From positions 186,001 through 250,000 of the forward strand of contig DASXKV010000004.1 of NCBI GenBank assembly GCA_036496605.1: DNA of 64,000 bases, given 5' to 3'. Origin of the DNA: Gemmatimonadaceae bacterium. Its GTDB lineage: Bacteria; Gemmatimonadota; Gemmatimonadetes; Gemmatimonadales; Gemmatimonadaceae. The notes under the pieces are model-generated. The model was not told the origin of the DNA. It did not search any database and was given only the letters and a program-made list of their open reading frames with translations. This document shows positions 1 to 8,040 of the stretch, one piece after another; position 1 is the first letter of the stretch; each line of letters begins with the position of its first letter. A program made the position numbers and the translations under genes.

Positions 1-476
1 GGCGCGAAGAAGCGCACGCTGTCGGTGCGACCACGCTCGTTGAGCGACATCACGCGATCGTACAACCGTTCCGCGCGCTCTTCCGGCGACATCTGGCTGA
101 TGTCGGGTGGGGCACCGGCGCTTTGCGCCGCGGCCGGCAAATCGGTTGGCGCTTCCGCGACGGACGCCGGTGCGCGCGAGAAACGCTGTCCAGCGACGAG
201 CGCAATGAGCGCGACGAGCGCGATCGCGGCAACCGCCCAGGGAAGCGCTGAGCCGAATCCCCGCTCTGCATTGACGGTTCGCCCATCCGTCTTCGCGCCC
301 GCCGGCGTGCCGCACCGATGACAGAATTTCGCGCCCGGCGTGAGATTCGTGCCGCACACGGCGCACTCGGCGCCCGCGAGCGGCGCTCCGCAGTTGGAGC
401 AGAACTTACCCGAGGCGGGCGACTGACAGGTGGGACAGTTCGGCGTCGTGACAGTGGTGGAGGCGGGGCTCGTCAT
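1..476 (-). CDS. Zinc-ribbon membrane protein, C-terminus beyond window
   Basis: The frame read from an ATG at 474-476 stays open to the window edge, so the gene is cut off. The N-terminus holds cysteine pairs in the patterns CPTC, CSNC, CAVC and CHRC, the layout of two adjacent zinc ribbons. A single hydrophobic segment (AVAAIALVALIALVA) follows, then a polar Ala/Pro stretch and an acidic helix (SPEERAERLYDRVMSL). This suggests a cytoplasmic zinc-ribbon head, one membrane anchor and an external domain. The family function is not known to me; similar proteins are often followed by TPR-like domains. The divergent or upstream partner cannot be judged from here. Confidence 0.75.
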   Translation of the reverse strand, partial: MTSPASTTVTTPNCPTCQSPASGKFCSNCGAPLAGAECAVCGTNLTPGAKFCHRCGTPAGAKTDGRTVNAERGFGSALPWAVAAIALVALIALVAGQRFSRAPASVAEAPTDLPAAAQSAGAPPDISQMSPEERAERLYDRVMSLNERGRTDSVRFFA

Positions 477-517
477 GCGGGGAATAATAGTGACCGGGCG
501 GCCCCGCCCCTATCGAG

Positions 518-963
518 TCATTGCTTGTGCTTTCCCGTCGGTTCCGAGATCTGTTGCACCGTGCGCTCGGCGCGGCCGGAGTCCCGTGTCTTTCGAACGA
601 TATCGGCCTGAGCGACGATGCCGACCAGGGAGCCGCGATCGTCGACGATTGGAATGCGGCGCACCTGCTCGCTCGCCATCGCTTCCATGACCTGACTGAC
701 GTCGTCGTTGGCGCTGCACGTAGCGAGCGCACTCGTACTCATGATGTCGCGAACGCGGACCTGGCCGTCATGACCCTGGGCTACGGCGCGAACTGCGATG
801 TCGCGATCGGTTATCACGCCGACGAGTCTCCTGGATCCCTTCTCCTCGACGACGGGCACGATGCCGATGTGTCCCCCCGCTGCATCAGCTGAGCGGCTTC
901 GCGAATCGTGGATTCCGGGGTCACGCATGACGGATCCCTTGTCATCACATCCTGGACCTTCAT
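518..963 (-). pseudogene. CBS-domain pair protein, frameshifted at a G6 tract
   Basis: Translation from the ATG at 961-963 gives MKVQDVMTRDPSCVTPESTI followed by REAAQLMQRG, the start of a normal two-CBS-domain protein, but this frame then runs out. From about position 878 a second frame carries the rest: IGIVPVVEEKG, VGVITDRDIAVRAVA, the second CBS domain (VRDIMSTSALAT, RRIPIVDDRGSLVGIVAQADI) and a polar tail. The break falls on a run of six C at 873-878 (six G on the coding strand); one more G would restore a continuous protein of about 148 residues. CBS pairs bind adenine nucleotides and sense energy state. The break could be a sequencing error, a real pseudogene or a slippage switch. Confidence 0.8.
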
Positions 964-1239
964 TGCCCCACCTCCAGTTGGTCGAACGCGCGTTGCAGTC
1001 CCTCTCAGTCGCGGCAAGCGGTATGCCTCGCGCTCGCTCGGTCATTGGCGAGTCGAGATCAACCGAAGCTGCTCGAAATGCAGACGCGATTGCACGATCT
1101 GCGTACATCGACTCGCACGAGCCTGGAAATTCGCGACCAACTCTGCAGATCGAGCACGAATCCTTTGACACTGCTACTCATGCTCTGGTAAGTTCCGCGC
1201 CTGGACGGATTCCCGGGAAAGAGCCAAAAGCGGAACGAG

Positions 1240-2613
1240 ATGGATACTTCCAACACCGCCGGCCGCACGCTCATCGGCAACATGGCGGGCGCGACTAGGC
1301 AAGAGGTTCTCGACGCCGCGCGCAGCCTGAACGTGCGCTTCATGCGCCTGCAGTTCACCGACATCCTCGGCATCAACAAGAACGTCGAGATCCCGGCCTC
1401 ACAGTTCGAGAAGGCGTTGTCGGGCGACATCATGTTCGACGGCTCCTCGATCGAGGGATTCGTGCGCATCGAGGAGTCGGACATGCTCCTCGCCCCCGAT
1501 CTCTCGACCTTTCAGGTCTTTCCCTGGGGCGACGCCGAGAGTCGGATCTGCCGGGTGATTTGCGACATCAACACGCCGGACGGCGCGCCCTTCGCGGGCG
1601 ATCCACGTGGCGTCTTGAAGCGCGTGCTGGCGCATGCGTCGTCGCTCGGGTTCACGATGAACGCGGGCATGGAAGCGGAGTTCTTTCTCTTCCGGCCTAA
1701 CGAGGAGGGGGAAGCCACGACCGTTACGCACGACGTCGGGAGCTACTTCGACCTCGCGCCGGCGGATCTTGGCGAGGAAGCGCGGCGGTCGATGGTGGAC
1801 GTCCTCGAGCGAATGGGATTCGAGGTCGAGGCCTCGCACCACGAGGTCGCACATGGGCAGCACGAGATCGATTTTCGTTATGCAGACGCGCTCAAGACGG
1901 CCGACAACATCGCGACCTTTCGATTCGTCGTGAAGCAGGTCGCTCAGCAGTTTGGTCTGGTGGCGTCCTTCATGCCGAAGCCGATCTTCGGCCAGAACGG
2001 GAGCGGGATGCACACGCACCAGTCGCTGTTCCGCGGCGGCGACAACGCGTTCTGGGACGCGAAAGCGCAGTGGGAGCTCTCGCCGGTCGCGCTGCACTAC
2101 ATCGGCGGTCTGCTGCGACACGCGCGTGGAATGTGCGCGATCACGAATCCATTGGTGAACTCGTACAAGCGTCTCGTGCCGGGCTACGAGGCGCCGGTGA
2201 ACGTCGCGTGGTCGATGCGGAATCGCTCGCCGTTGATTCGAGTCCCCGAACGGCGCGGCGCGGGAACGCGCCTCGAGCTGCGCATGCCGGATCCGGCGGC
2301 GAATCCGTATCTCGCGCTCGCGGTGATGTTGGCGGCGGGATTGGACGGCGTACAGACCAATGCCGACTATCGCGAGCCGGTGAACGAGAACATCTGGGAG
2401 ATGTCGTTTCGCGAACGGCGGCGTCTTCGGATCGACGACTTGCCGCACGACCTCAACGAGGCGCTGGACGAGCTTGAGAAGGATGACATCGTGCGAACCG
2501 CGTTAGGCGATCACATCGTCCGGCATTTCGTCGAGGCGAAGCGCCAGGAGTGGCGAGAGTACATCACGCAGGTCTCGCCGTGGGAGCTGGAGAATTACCT
2601 CGCCAAGTACTAG
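1240..2613 (+). CDS. glnA: Glutamine synthetase, type I
   Basis: The 457-residue product makes glutamine from glutamate, ammonia and ATP in the cytoplasm. Recognisable parts are the N-terminal beta-grasp (RFMRLQFTDILGINKNVEIP), the latch DGSSIEGFVRIEESDM, the metal-site region MEAEFFLF, the H-site NGSGMHTHQSLF, the glutamate-binding stretch NSYKRLVPGYEAPVNVAW, and RNRSPLIRVP. The C-terminus (SPWELENYLAKY) resembles the I-alpha form (Bacillus-like), which is feedback-inhibited rather than adenylylated; I see no adenylylation-type Tyr loop. The gene stands alone, and a second, unrelated synthetase of type III lies at 10.5-12.7 kb. One octamer CGTTAGGC lies inside at 2501-2508, read as Ala-Leu-Gly with a TTA codon. 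Confidence 0.95.
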   Translation: MDTSNTAGRTLIGNMAGATRQEVLDAARSLNVRFMRLQFTDILGINKNVEIPASQFEKALSGDIMFDGSSIEGFVRIEESDMLLAPDLSTFQVFPWGDAESRICRVICDINTPDGAPFAGDPRGVLKRVLAHASSLGFTMNAGMEAEFFLFRPNEEGEATTVTHDVGSYFDLAPADLGEEARRSMVDVLERMGFEVEASHHEVAHGQHEIDFRYADALKTADNIATFRFVVKQVAQQFGLVASFMPKPIFGQNGSGMHTHQSLFRGGDNAFWDAKAQWELSPVALHYIGGLLRHARGMCAITNPLVNSYKRLVPGYEAPVNVAWSMRNRSPLIRVPERRGAGTRLELRMPDPAANPYLALAVMLAAGLDGVQTNADYREPVNENIWEMSFRERRRLRIDDLPHDLNEALDELEKDDIVRTALGDHIVRHFVEAKRQEWREYITQVSPWELENYLAKY

Positions 2614-2793
2614 GGCAACTTGTAGTTCAAACTCGTCAAGCCGCGTGGCCAGCTCACCCGTCGGCGACGTTAGGCGACAAGACGCGTCGGCCACCTGAGC
2701 GATCCGTCCGGACAGCTCATTACACCCGAAAAGATACCGGGACGCTGCTCATTCGTCGCGACCAGCGAGATTCGCCATGGAGGAGCAGTTCGC
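2614..2793. repeat. Convergent gap with a weak 21-bp periodicity
   Basis: This 180-bp gap lies between the glnA stop and the stop of the sugar ABC ATPase on the other strand. Three similar decamers, ggccagctca at 2647, ggccacctga at 2689 and ggacagctca at 2710, are spaced by exactly 42 and 21 bp, the same period as the large arrays at 15.6 and 18.5 kb. Neighbouring 21-bp blocks match only loosely, so this may be a short, heavily decayed copy or coincidence. Two CGTTAGGC/GCCTAACG octamers (2668-2675 and 2792-2799) fall here. No gene or clear terminator is visible. Confidence 0.35.
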
Positions 2794-3624
2794 CTAACGC
2801 TCTGTCGTTCCCACGTAGGTGCCTGATCGCGAGGTAGCCGCTGGCAGATCTTCGGCGCGAAGTGCGCCGGTCATGACGGCAACGGTGTCACTCATGGTGA
2901 CCTGCTGTGGATTCAACAGTGCGACCCGTTTGCCGAGTCGCTGCACGTGAATCCGGTCGGCGATCTCGAACACATGCGGCATGTTGTGCGAGATGAGCAC
3001 GACGGCGAGCCCACGATCACGCACGGTCCGGATCAACTCGAGCACCATCGCGCTCTCCTTCACGCCCAGCGCCGCCGTCGGCTCGTCCATGATGACGACG
3101 TGCCGAGCGAAGGCCGCGCTTCGGGCGACCGCGACACTCTGCCGCTGACCGCCGGAGAGTGTTTCGACGGGCTGTGTCATCGAGCCCACGCCGATCTTGA
3201 GATCGGCCAGGTGCGCGGCGCTTTCCTGGAGCATCCTCTTCTTGTCGAGCATGCGAAGGAGAGTCCCGGCGAAACCTGCTCGCCGAATTTCTCGGCCGAG
3301 AAAGAGGTTTTCGGCGATCGACATCGCGGGCGCGACCGCAAGATCCTGAAAGACGGTCTCGATCCCGGCGTGTCGTGCGTCGCTCGGATTCTTGAAATGC
3401 ACGTGACGCCCGTCGAGCCAGATCTCACCGGAATCCGGGATCAGCGCGCCCGCGAGCGCTTTGATAAGTGTCGACTTCCCGGCGCCGTTGTCGCCGATGA
3501 CGGCGAGAATCTCTCCGGTGCGCAGCTCGAAATCGGCGCCGTCGAGCGCGGTGACGTGACCGTAGGCCTTCACCAGGTTCCGCGCTTCCAGAACGAGTGC
3601 ATCAGGCCCGAGTGACGCCGTCAT
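2794..3624 (-). CDS. Sugar ABC transporter ATP-binding protein
   Basis: A 276-residue ATPase of the carbohydrate-uptake family (ribose/fructose type). It has one nucleotide-binding domain: Walker A GDNGAGKST near residue 44, signature LSGGQRQ near 160, Walker B VVIMDEPTAAL near 177 and the H-loop LISHN near 213. RbsA proteins carry two such domains; this is the single-domain form typical of FrcA-like importers. It powers import through the permease encoded just upstream, whose stop overlaps this start by 4 bp (ATGA-type coupling). The stop codon TAG lies within an octamer GCCTAACG (2792-2799). Substrate is not determined by sequence; a monosaccharide such as fructose is likely. Confidence 0.93.
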   Translation of the reverse strand: MTASLGPDALVLEARNLVKAYGHVTALDGADFELRTGEILAVIGDNGAGKSTLIKALAGALIPDSGEIWLDGRHVHFKNPSDARHAGIETVFQDLAVAPAMSIAENLFLGREIRRAGFAGTLLRMLDKKRMLQESAAHLADLKIGVGSMTQPVETLSGGQRQSVAVARSAAFARHVVIMDEPTAALGVKESAMVLELIRTVRDRGLAVVLISHNMPHVFEIADRIHVQRLGKRVALLNPQQVTMSDTVAVMTGALRAEDLPAATSRSGTYVGTTER

Positions 3625-4574
3625 CCGACGGCTCCCCGCCGCGAGAGCTGATCCGTGCCGACGGCGAGGATCACGAGAATGCCCGTGATCAGTATCTGAT
3701 AAACTGACGACACGCCCATCAGGGTAAGGCCATTCCTGAAAACGCCGACAATCAGCGCGCCGATGAGTGAGCCGAGAATCGCTCCTCGTCCGCCAAAGAG
3801 ACTCGTGCCGCCGATGACGACAGCCGTGATCGCGTCGAGGTTCTCGGTCTGACCGGCGCTCGGATCGCCGACACCGGTCCGGGCGACCGACAGCAGCGCA
3901 GCAACTCCGTACAGCACACCGGCCAGCACGTACACGCCGAATAGGACGCGCTGGGTCGCAATGCCGGTCAGGCGCGCCGCCTCGGGATTGTTCCCGACCG
4001 CGTACACATGTCTCCCAGCCGCGGTTTCGCGCAGCGCGAACCAGGTGAACCCATAGAGCGCCAGCATCAGCACGACGCCGTAGACGACCGACGTCCCGCC
4101 GAGCCGGAACGTGCCGCCGAGCGAGGTCATCGCCGCTGGCAGCTCGGTGACCGTCTGCGCGTGCGAGTACAGTTGAGTGAGTGCGAACGCGATGTTGAGC
4201 GTGCCCAACGTGACGATGAATGGCGGCAGCTTGATCCGGCTCACGAGCACACCGTTGAGCGCACCGAGAAGCGTCGTGACGCCGATGCCGGCAGCGATCG
4301 CGGCGAACGCGGGCAGCCCCGCGTCGACCGCGAACTTGGTCATGACGATGCCGCCGAGCGCCATGATGGTGCCGCAGGAGAGATCGACGCCGGCGGTGAG
4401 GATGATGAGCGTTTGACCAATGGCGATGACGCCGACCACCATCACTTGCTGGAGGACCAGCGAGAGATTATCGCCGGTCCAGAAGCGGTCGCTTTGAATG
4501 GCGAAGAATCCACACGCGACCGCGAGTGCGAGGAGCGGACCGAGCGTCGCGGGATGCGGAAGGCGGACGCGCAC
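3621..4574 (-). CDS. Sugar ABC transporter permease (RbsC/FrcC type)
   Basis: A 317-residue inner-membrane protein with about 8-10 hydrophobic segments. The family signature region is clear: QTLIILTAGVDLSCGTIMALGG, then the late loop GTSLFGGRGAILGSLIGALIVG, which contacts the ATPase. Translation appears to start at a GTG (complement of cac at 4572-4574). The gene sits 11 bp after the binding-protein gene and overlaps the ATPase gene by 4 bp, so the three are almost certainly co-transcribed. The permease would form a homodimer channel for a monosaccharide. Confidence 0.92.
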   Translation of the reverse strand: MRVRLPHPATLGPLLALAVACGFFAIQSDRFWTGDNLSLVLQQVMVVGVIAIGQTLIILTAGVDLSCGTIMALGGIVMTKFAVDAGLPAFAAIAAGIGVTTLLGALNGVLVSRIKLPPFIVTLGTLNIAFALTQLYSHAQTVTELPAAMTSLGGTFRLGGTSVVYGVVLMLALYGFTWFALRETAAGRHVYAVGNNPEAARLTGIATQRVLFGVYVLAGVLYGVAALLSVARTGVGDPSAGQTENLDAITAVVIGGTSLFGGRGAILGSLIGALIVGVFRNGLTLMGVSSVYQILITGILVILAVGTDQLSRRGAVG

Positions 4575-4585
4575 GACGCGCGCGC

Positions 4586-5587
4586 CTAGTCCCGCTTTCC
4601 GAAGCAGAGCGACAGGCCGGTTTTCACGTCTTTGCTGTCGACTCCGGGTTCGGGCTTCGCGGCGATGAGTGTGACGCCAGTGTCCGTGTAGCCGGTGGGT
4701 TTCTTCCCCGTCTTGATGAAGTTGGCGCCAGCCGCGACGCCTAACGCGGCCATCTTGAGAGGGTATTGCTGCGCCGTCGCCGCGATCGCGCCCGCGGCGA
4801 TGTCGCGTATCCCCTGGCAGCCACCATCGACCGAAACGATGACGACTCCCTTCTCCTTGCCGGCCGCCTTGAGCGCCGTGAACGCACCGGCTGCCGTCGG
4901 CTCGTTGATCGTGTAGACGAGATTGATGTCGGGATTCTTCTGCAGGCAGTTCTCCATACCTGCCTGCCCCTTACTCTGATTGCCGTAGCTATCCGCCATG
5001 CAGACGACCTGCGGCGGCCGGCCAAGCTCGTTGCTCGCCTTTGGCGGTGCCGGCAACCCCAACCCCCTGAGGAATCCGTTATGCCGCTGCGCGCCCACGG
5101 GGTGGCCGGGAAAGAGATCGAGCGTCGCGATCCTGAGCGTTTTCCCAGCCAGAGCCGCCTTCGCATACTCACCGATGAGCATTCCCGCTTCGTAGTTATC
5201 CGTCGCGTACAGTGCGTCGGTCGCCTCGACGGGATCGGTCGGGCTATCGAGCGCGATGACGAGAATGCCCTTCGCTCGCGCTTTGCGAATCGCGGGAACG
5301 ATCGCCTTCGAGTCGTTCACGGTGATGAGAATGACCTTCGCGCCGGCGGAGATCATGTTCTCCATCGCCGTGACCTGGCCGGCGTTGTCACCGTCGTTGG
5401 CGCCGGCTCCCGTGAGCAAGCGCACGCCGTTCCGTTGCGCGGCCGAAAGCGCTCCCTCCCTCATTTTCACGAAGAAGGGATTGCTCTCGGTTTTGGTGAT
5501 CAGGCCGATGATCGGCTGTTGCGCTCGCGCAGGCGCCGCAATGGCGACCGCGAGCGCCGCGACCAGCGTTAGGCGTGCGGCGCCCAC
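4586..5587 (-). CDS. Periplasmic sugar-binding protein of the ABC importer
   Basis: A 333-residue peripla_BP_4-type solute-binding protein. A cleavable signal (LTLVAALAVAIAAPARAQQ) leads into the typical core: IGLITKTESNPFFVKM, AQVTAMENMI-like helix, VILITVNDSKAIVPAI, and VIALDSPTDP. It most resembles FrcB-type fructose-binding proteins, on general sequence feel rather than any search. The start is GTG at 5585-5587 and overlaps the end of the upstream dehydrogenase-subunit gene by 19 bp, tying the oxidoreductase genes and the importer into one transcript. The octamer at 5567-5574 encodes Arg-Leu-Thr of this signal peptide and at the same time the TAA of the upstream gene. Confidence 0.93.
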   Translation of the reverse strand: MGAARLTLVAALAVAIAAPARAQQPIIGLITKTESNPFFVKMREGALSAAQRNGVRLLTGAGANDGDNAGQVTAMENMISAGAKVILITVNDSKAIVPAIRKARAKGILVIALDSPTDPVEATDALYATDNYEAGMLIGEYAKAALAGKTLRIATLDLFPGHPVGAQRHNGFLRGLGLPAPPKASNELGRPPQVVCMADSYGNQSKGQAGMENCLQKNPDINLVYTINEPTAAGAFTALKAAGKEKGVVIVSVDGGCQGIRDIAAGAIAATAQQYPLKMAALGVAAGANFIKTGKKPTGYTDTGVTLIAAKPEPGVDSKDVKTGLSLCFGKRD

Positions 5588-6333
5588 GCTTTGTCGCCGG
5601 GCTTGTACGGAACGCAGGGATCATACTTTCCCGGCGTCTCGGCGTATCGCTGCGCTTGCTTGCAGCCGATCTCCGACGTGAAGTAGCCCAGCAACGTGAG
5701 CTCTTTCATCATCCGGAAATAGTGCGGCGGCGAGTCGGCAGTGATCGCGGTCGCCGTCCCGACGTCGCCGCCAATGCCAGCTTCCTTCCGCGGCTCCTCG
5801 AGATGCGCTTCGGCCTTTTTCGCCGCTGTTGTCGTCGTCGTGTCGGATTTCTTTCGACGCGCTGACTCGACCGCATCCGAGTACGTCTTCTGTTCCTTGT
5901 CCAGGACCTCGAGGAGCGAGAGCCGCTGCTGCGGCGTCGCCTGCAAGAACCCGACATTGTTCGCCTTGCGGCAGGCGTCGTTCAGCCGCGTCATGCCGTC
6001 GCGAAAGATCTTCTGCTGCTTCGCGTCGTAGCAATCCGTGACCATGACCGCCATGAACGGACCGACCTTCGCGGCCTTCGCGCCCGGCGTCTTCGTTTCG
6101 GGAAGGATGGTCTCGGCGACCTCGTCGAGGAAATTCATGTCGGCGGTCGCGAACTGGCCAACCTGCTCTCCCGCCTGCACCACCGGCCGGTCCTTCTGAC
6201 ACGCGGTCAGGAGTGAGCTTCCGCCGATGAACGTCACGCCGCCGAGGAACAGCCCGACGCGACGGATCGCCTCACGACGGTCAATCGTACTCACGTCTTC
6301 CGTGCGATCGATCATTGTTTCACCGTTAGGCAT
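5569..6333 (-). CDS. Gluconate 2-dehydrogenase subunit 3 family protein
   Basis: A 254-residue exported partner of GMC-type dehydrogenases. The N-terminus reads DRREAIRRVGLFLGGVTFIG, a Tat-like signal, then SSLLTAC, a lipobox-like cysteine. The mature part has the family core: FLDEVAETILPETKTPGAKA, VMVTDCYDAKQQKIF, and near the C-terminus FTSEIGCKQAQRY with YDPCVPYKPGDKAW. Known members are the small subunit of membrane-bound gluconate/sugar dehydrogenases and often aid Tat export of the FAD subunit. A Lys/Thr-rich insert (KKSDTTTTTAAKKAEA) is unusual. The gene lies 12 bp behind the GMC gene at 6346. The first ATG overlaps an octamer (6324-6331); an internal ATG seven codons in is an alternative start. 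Confidence 0.9.
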   Translation of the reverse strand: MPNGETMIDRTEDVSTIDRREAIRRVGLFLGGVTFIGGSSLLTACQKDRPVVQAGEQVGQFATADMNFLDEVAETILPETKTPGAKAAKVGPFMAVMVTDCYDAKQQKIFRDGMTRLNDACRKANNVGFLQATPQQRLSLLEVLDKEQKTYSDAVESARRKKSDTTTTTAAKKAEAHLEEPRKEAGIGGDVGTATAITADSPPHYFRMMKELTLLGYFTSEIGCKQAQRYAETPGKYDPCVPYKPGDKAWAPHA

Positions 6334-6345
6334 CTATGAGTCTCC

Positions 6346-8025
6346 TTAGAGGGTGCGCTTGGTGAGCTCGTCCGCCGCGAAGTTTGCCGCTCGCGCCGTC
6401 AGTGCCATGTAGCTGAGCGACGGATTCTGACACGCAGTCGAGGCCATGCACGAACCGTCGGTGACAAAAACGTTAGGCGCATCCCACACCTGATTGTGCG
6501 AGTTGAGCACGGAATTCGTCGGCTTGGTGCCCATGCGCGCCGTGCCCATCTCGTGAATGCCCATGCCGGGGAAGCAGGGTTCGTCGTAGGTGTGCACATC
6601 CTTCACACCAGCCGCCTCGAGCATCTCCGCCATGTCAGTGCCCATGTCTTTGCGCATCCGATGCTCGTTCTCGCCCGTCGCGCAGTCGATCTTGAGCACC
6701 GGCAGGCCCCACTTGTCTTTCCGGTTCTCGTCGAGCGTCACGACGTTCGCATGGTTAGGCAGCATCTCGCCGAACGCGGTGCCGCCGACGGTCCACTGCC
6801 CCGGCTCGGCCATCGAGTCCTTGAAGCCGCCGCCGACGCCCATCTCCGCGACCGCGCGCGACCAACCCTCGCGTCCCGCCGATCCTTCGTACCCGAAACC
6901 GCGCAGGTAATCGCGCTTCTCGCCAAAGAGATTGCGATAGCGCGGGATGTAAACGGAGTTCGGCTTACGGCCGTACTGATCCTTGTCCTGGAAGCCGTCG
7001 ATGCGTCCTTCGGCGCCGACGCGGAAGTGGTGATCCATCAAGTTGTGTCCAAGCTCTCCAGAGCTCGACCCGAGACCTCCCGGCCAGATGTCGGTCGCGG
7101 AGCGCAGAAGAATCCAGGTCGAGTTGAGCGTCGACGCACAGAGGAAGATCACCTTCGCCTTGTAGTCCGTGCTCTGCATCGAGATCGCATCCAGCACGCG
7201 AACGCCGCTCGCGCGCTTCCTGTCCTTGTCGTACAGAACCTCGTTCACGATCTGCCAGGGCTTCAGCGTGAGGTGCCCCGTCTTCATCGCGGCGGGAAGC
7301 GTCGACGATTGCGTGCTGAAGTAGGCCCCATACGGGCAGCCGAGCCAGCATGCATCGCGGTATTGGCAGGCGGAGCGGCCGCCGATCGGCTGGGTGAGGT
7401 TTGCCGTCCGGGCTGGAATCCATCGTCGCTTGCCGTCGAAGTGCTGCCTAACGCGATCGGCAACCATCTGCTCCGCGCAGTTGAACGGCATCGGTGGCTG
7501 GAACTTGCCGTCCGGCAGTTGCGGCATGTGCTCGATCGAGCCGGAGATTCCGGCGAACGGCTCGACATGATCATACCAGGGCGCGATGTCCTTATATCGA
7601 ATCGGCCAGTCGGTGCCGACGCCTTCTCTGGCATTTGCCTCGTAATCAAAATCGCTCCACCTAAAGGAGCAGCGGCCCCACATCAGGGATCGACCCCCAA
7701 CGTGGTAACCCCGATACCAATCAAACCGTTTGACTTCGGTGTACGGCGAATCCCTATCCGAGGCCCACCAATCGAGATTCTTTTCGTTGAGTGGATAATC
7801 ACGTCGCAGGACGGGATAGTCCTCTTCCATCTTCTTCGTGCGGCCGCCGCGATGTGGGTACTCCCACGGTCCCTTTTGCGCGTTCACATAGTCTTTGATG
7901 TGCTCGATGTTCTTCCCCCGCTCGAGCAGGAGCACATTGAGACCTCGCTCGGAGAGCTCTTTTGCCGCCCAGCCGCCCGAGATGCCAGAACCAACGACGA
8001 TGGCATCGTACGTCGTGCTTTGCAC
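6346..8025 (-). CDS. GMC-family FAD oxidoreductase, copy 1
   Basis: A 559-residue flavoprotein of the glucose-methanol-choline family. The N-terminal ADP-binding fold is GSGISGGWAAKELSERGLN; further marks are HVGGRSLMWGR, RDACWLGCPYGAYF, FLCASTLNSTWILLRSA and GHNLMDHHF. The active-site end is GIHEMGTARMG, DGSCMASTACQNPSLSYMA. This matches the large subunit of gluconate-2-dehydrogenase-like enzymes that oxidise sugars or sugar acids. No own signal peptide is seen, so export may be by hitch-hiking on the Tat signal of the subunit 3 protein encoded 12 bp downstream. It is a close paralogue of the next gene (8041-9720), with identical length and long identical stretches. Confidence 0.93.
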   Translation of the reverse strand: MQSTTYDAIVVGSGISGGWAAKELSERGLNVLLLERGKNIEHIKDYVNAQKGPWEYPHRGGRTKKMEEDYPVLRRDYPLNEKNLDWWASDRDSPYTEVKRFDWYRGYHVGGRSLMWGRCSFRWSDFDYEANAREGVGTDWPIRYKDIAPWYDHVEPFAGISGSIEHMPQLPDGKFQPPMPFNCAEQMVADRVRQHFDGKRRWIPARTANLTQPIGGRSACQYRDACWLGCPYGAYFSTQSSTLPAAMKTGHLTLKPWQIVNEVLYDKDRKRASGVRVLDAISMQSTDYKAKVIFLCASTLNSTWILLRSATDIWPGGLGSSSGELGHNLMDHHFRVGAEGRIDGFQDKDQYGRKPNSVYIPRYRNLFGEKRDYLRGFGYEGSAGREGWSRAVAEMGVGGGFKDSMAEPGQWTVGGTAFGEMLPNHANVVTLDENRKDKWGLPVLKIDCATGENEHRMRKDMGTDMAEMLEAAGVKDVHTYDEPCFPGMGIHEMGTARMGTKPTNSVLNSHNQVWDAPNVFVTDGSCMASTACQNPSLSYMALTARAANFAADELTKRTL

Positions 8026-8040
8026 TGAGATTCCTCCGGT

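Noticed and set aside
977-1207. Possible 21-bp periodicity between the CBS gene and glnA
   Set aside because: A few neighbouring blocks match (1061 and 1082 at about 12 of 21), but most pairs are near chance and the phase slips.
1399-2448. Long antisense open frame inside glnA
   Set aside because: High GC content and codon bias keep antisense frames open; the sense frame is a clear glutamine synthetase. The same holds for long antisense frames at 6496-8028, 11415-12746 and 41637-43499.
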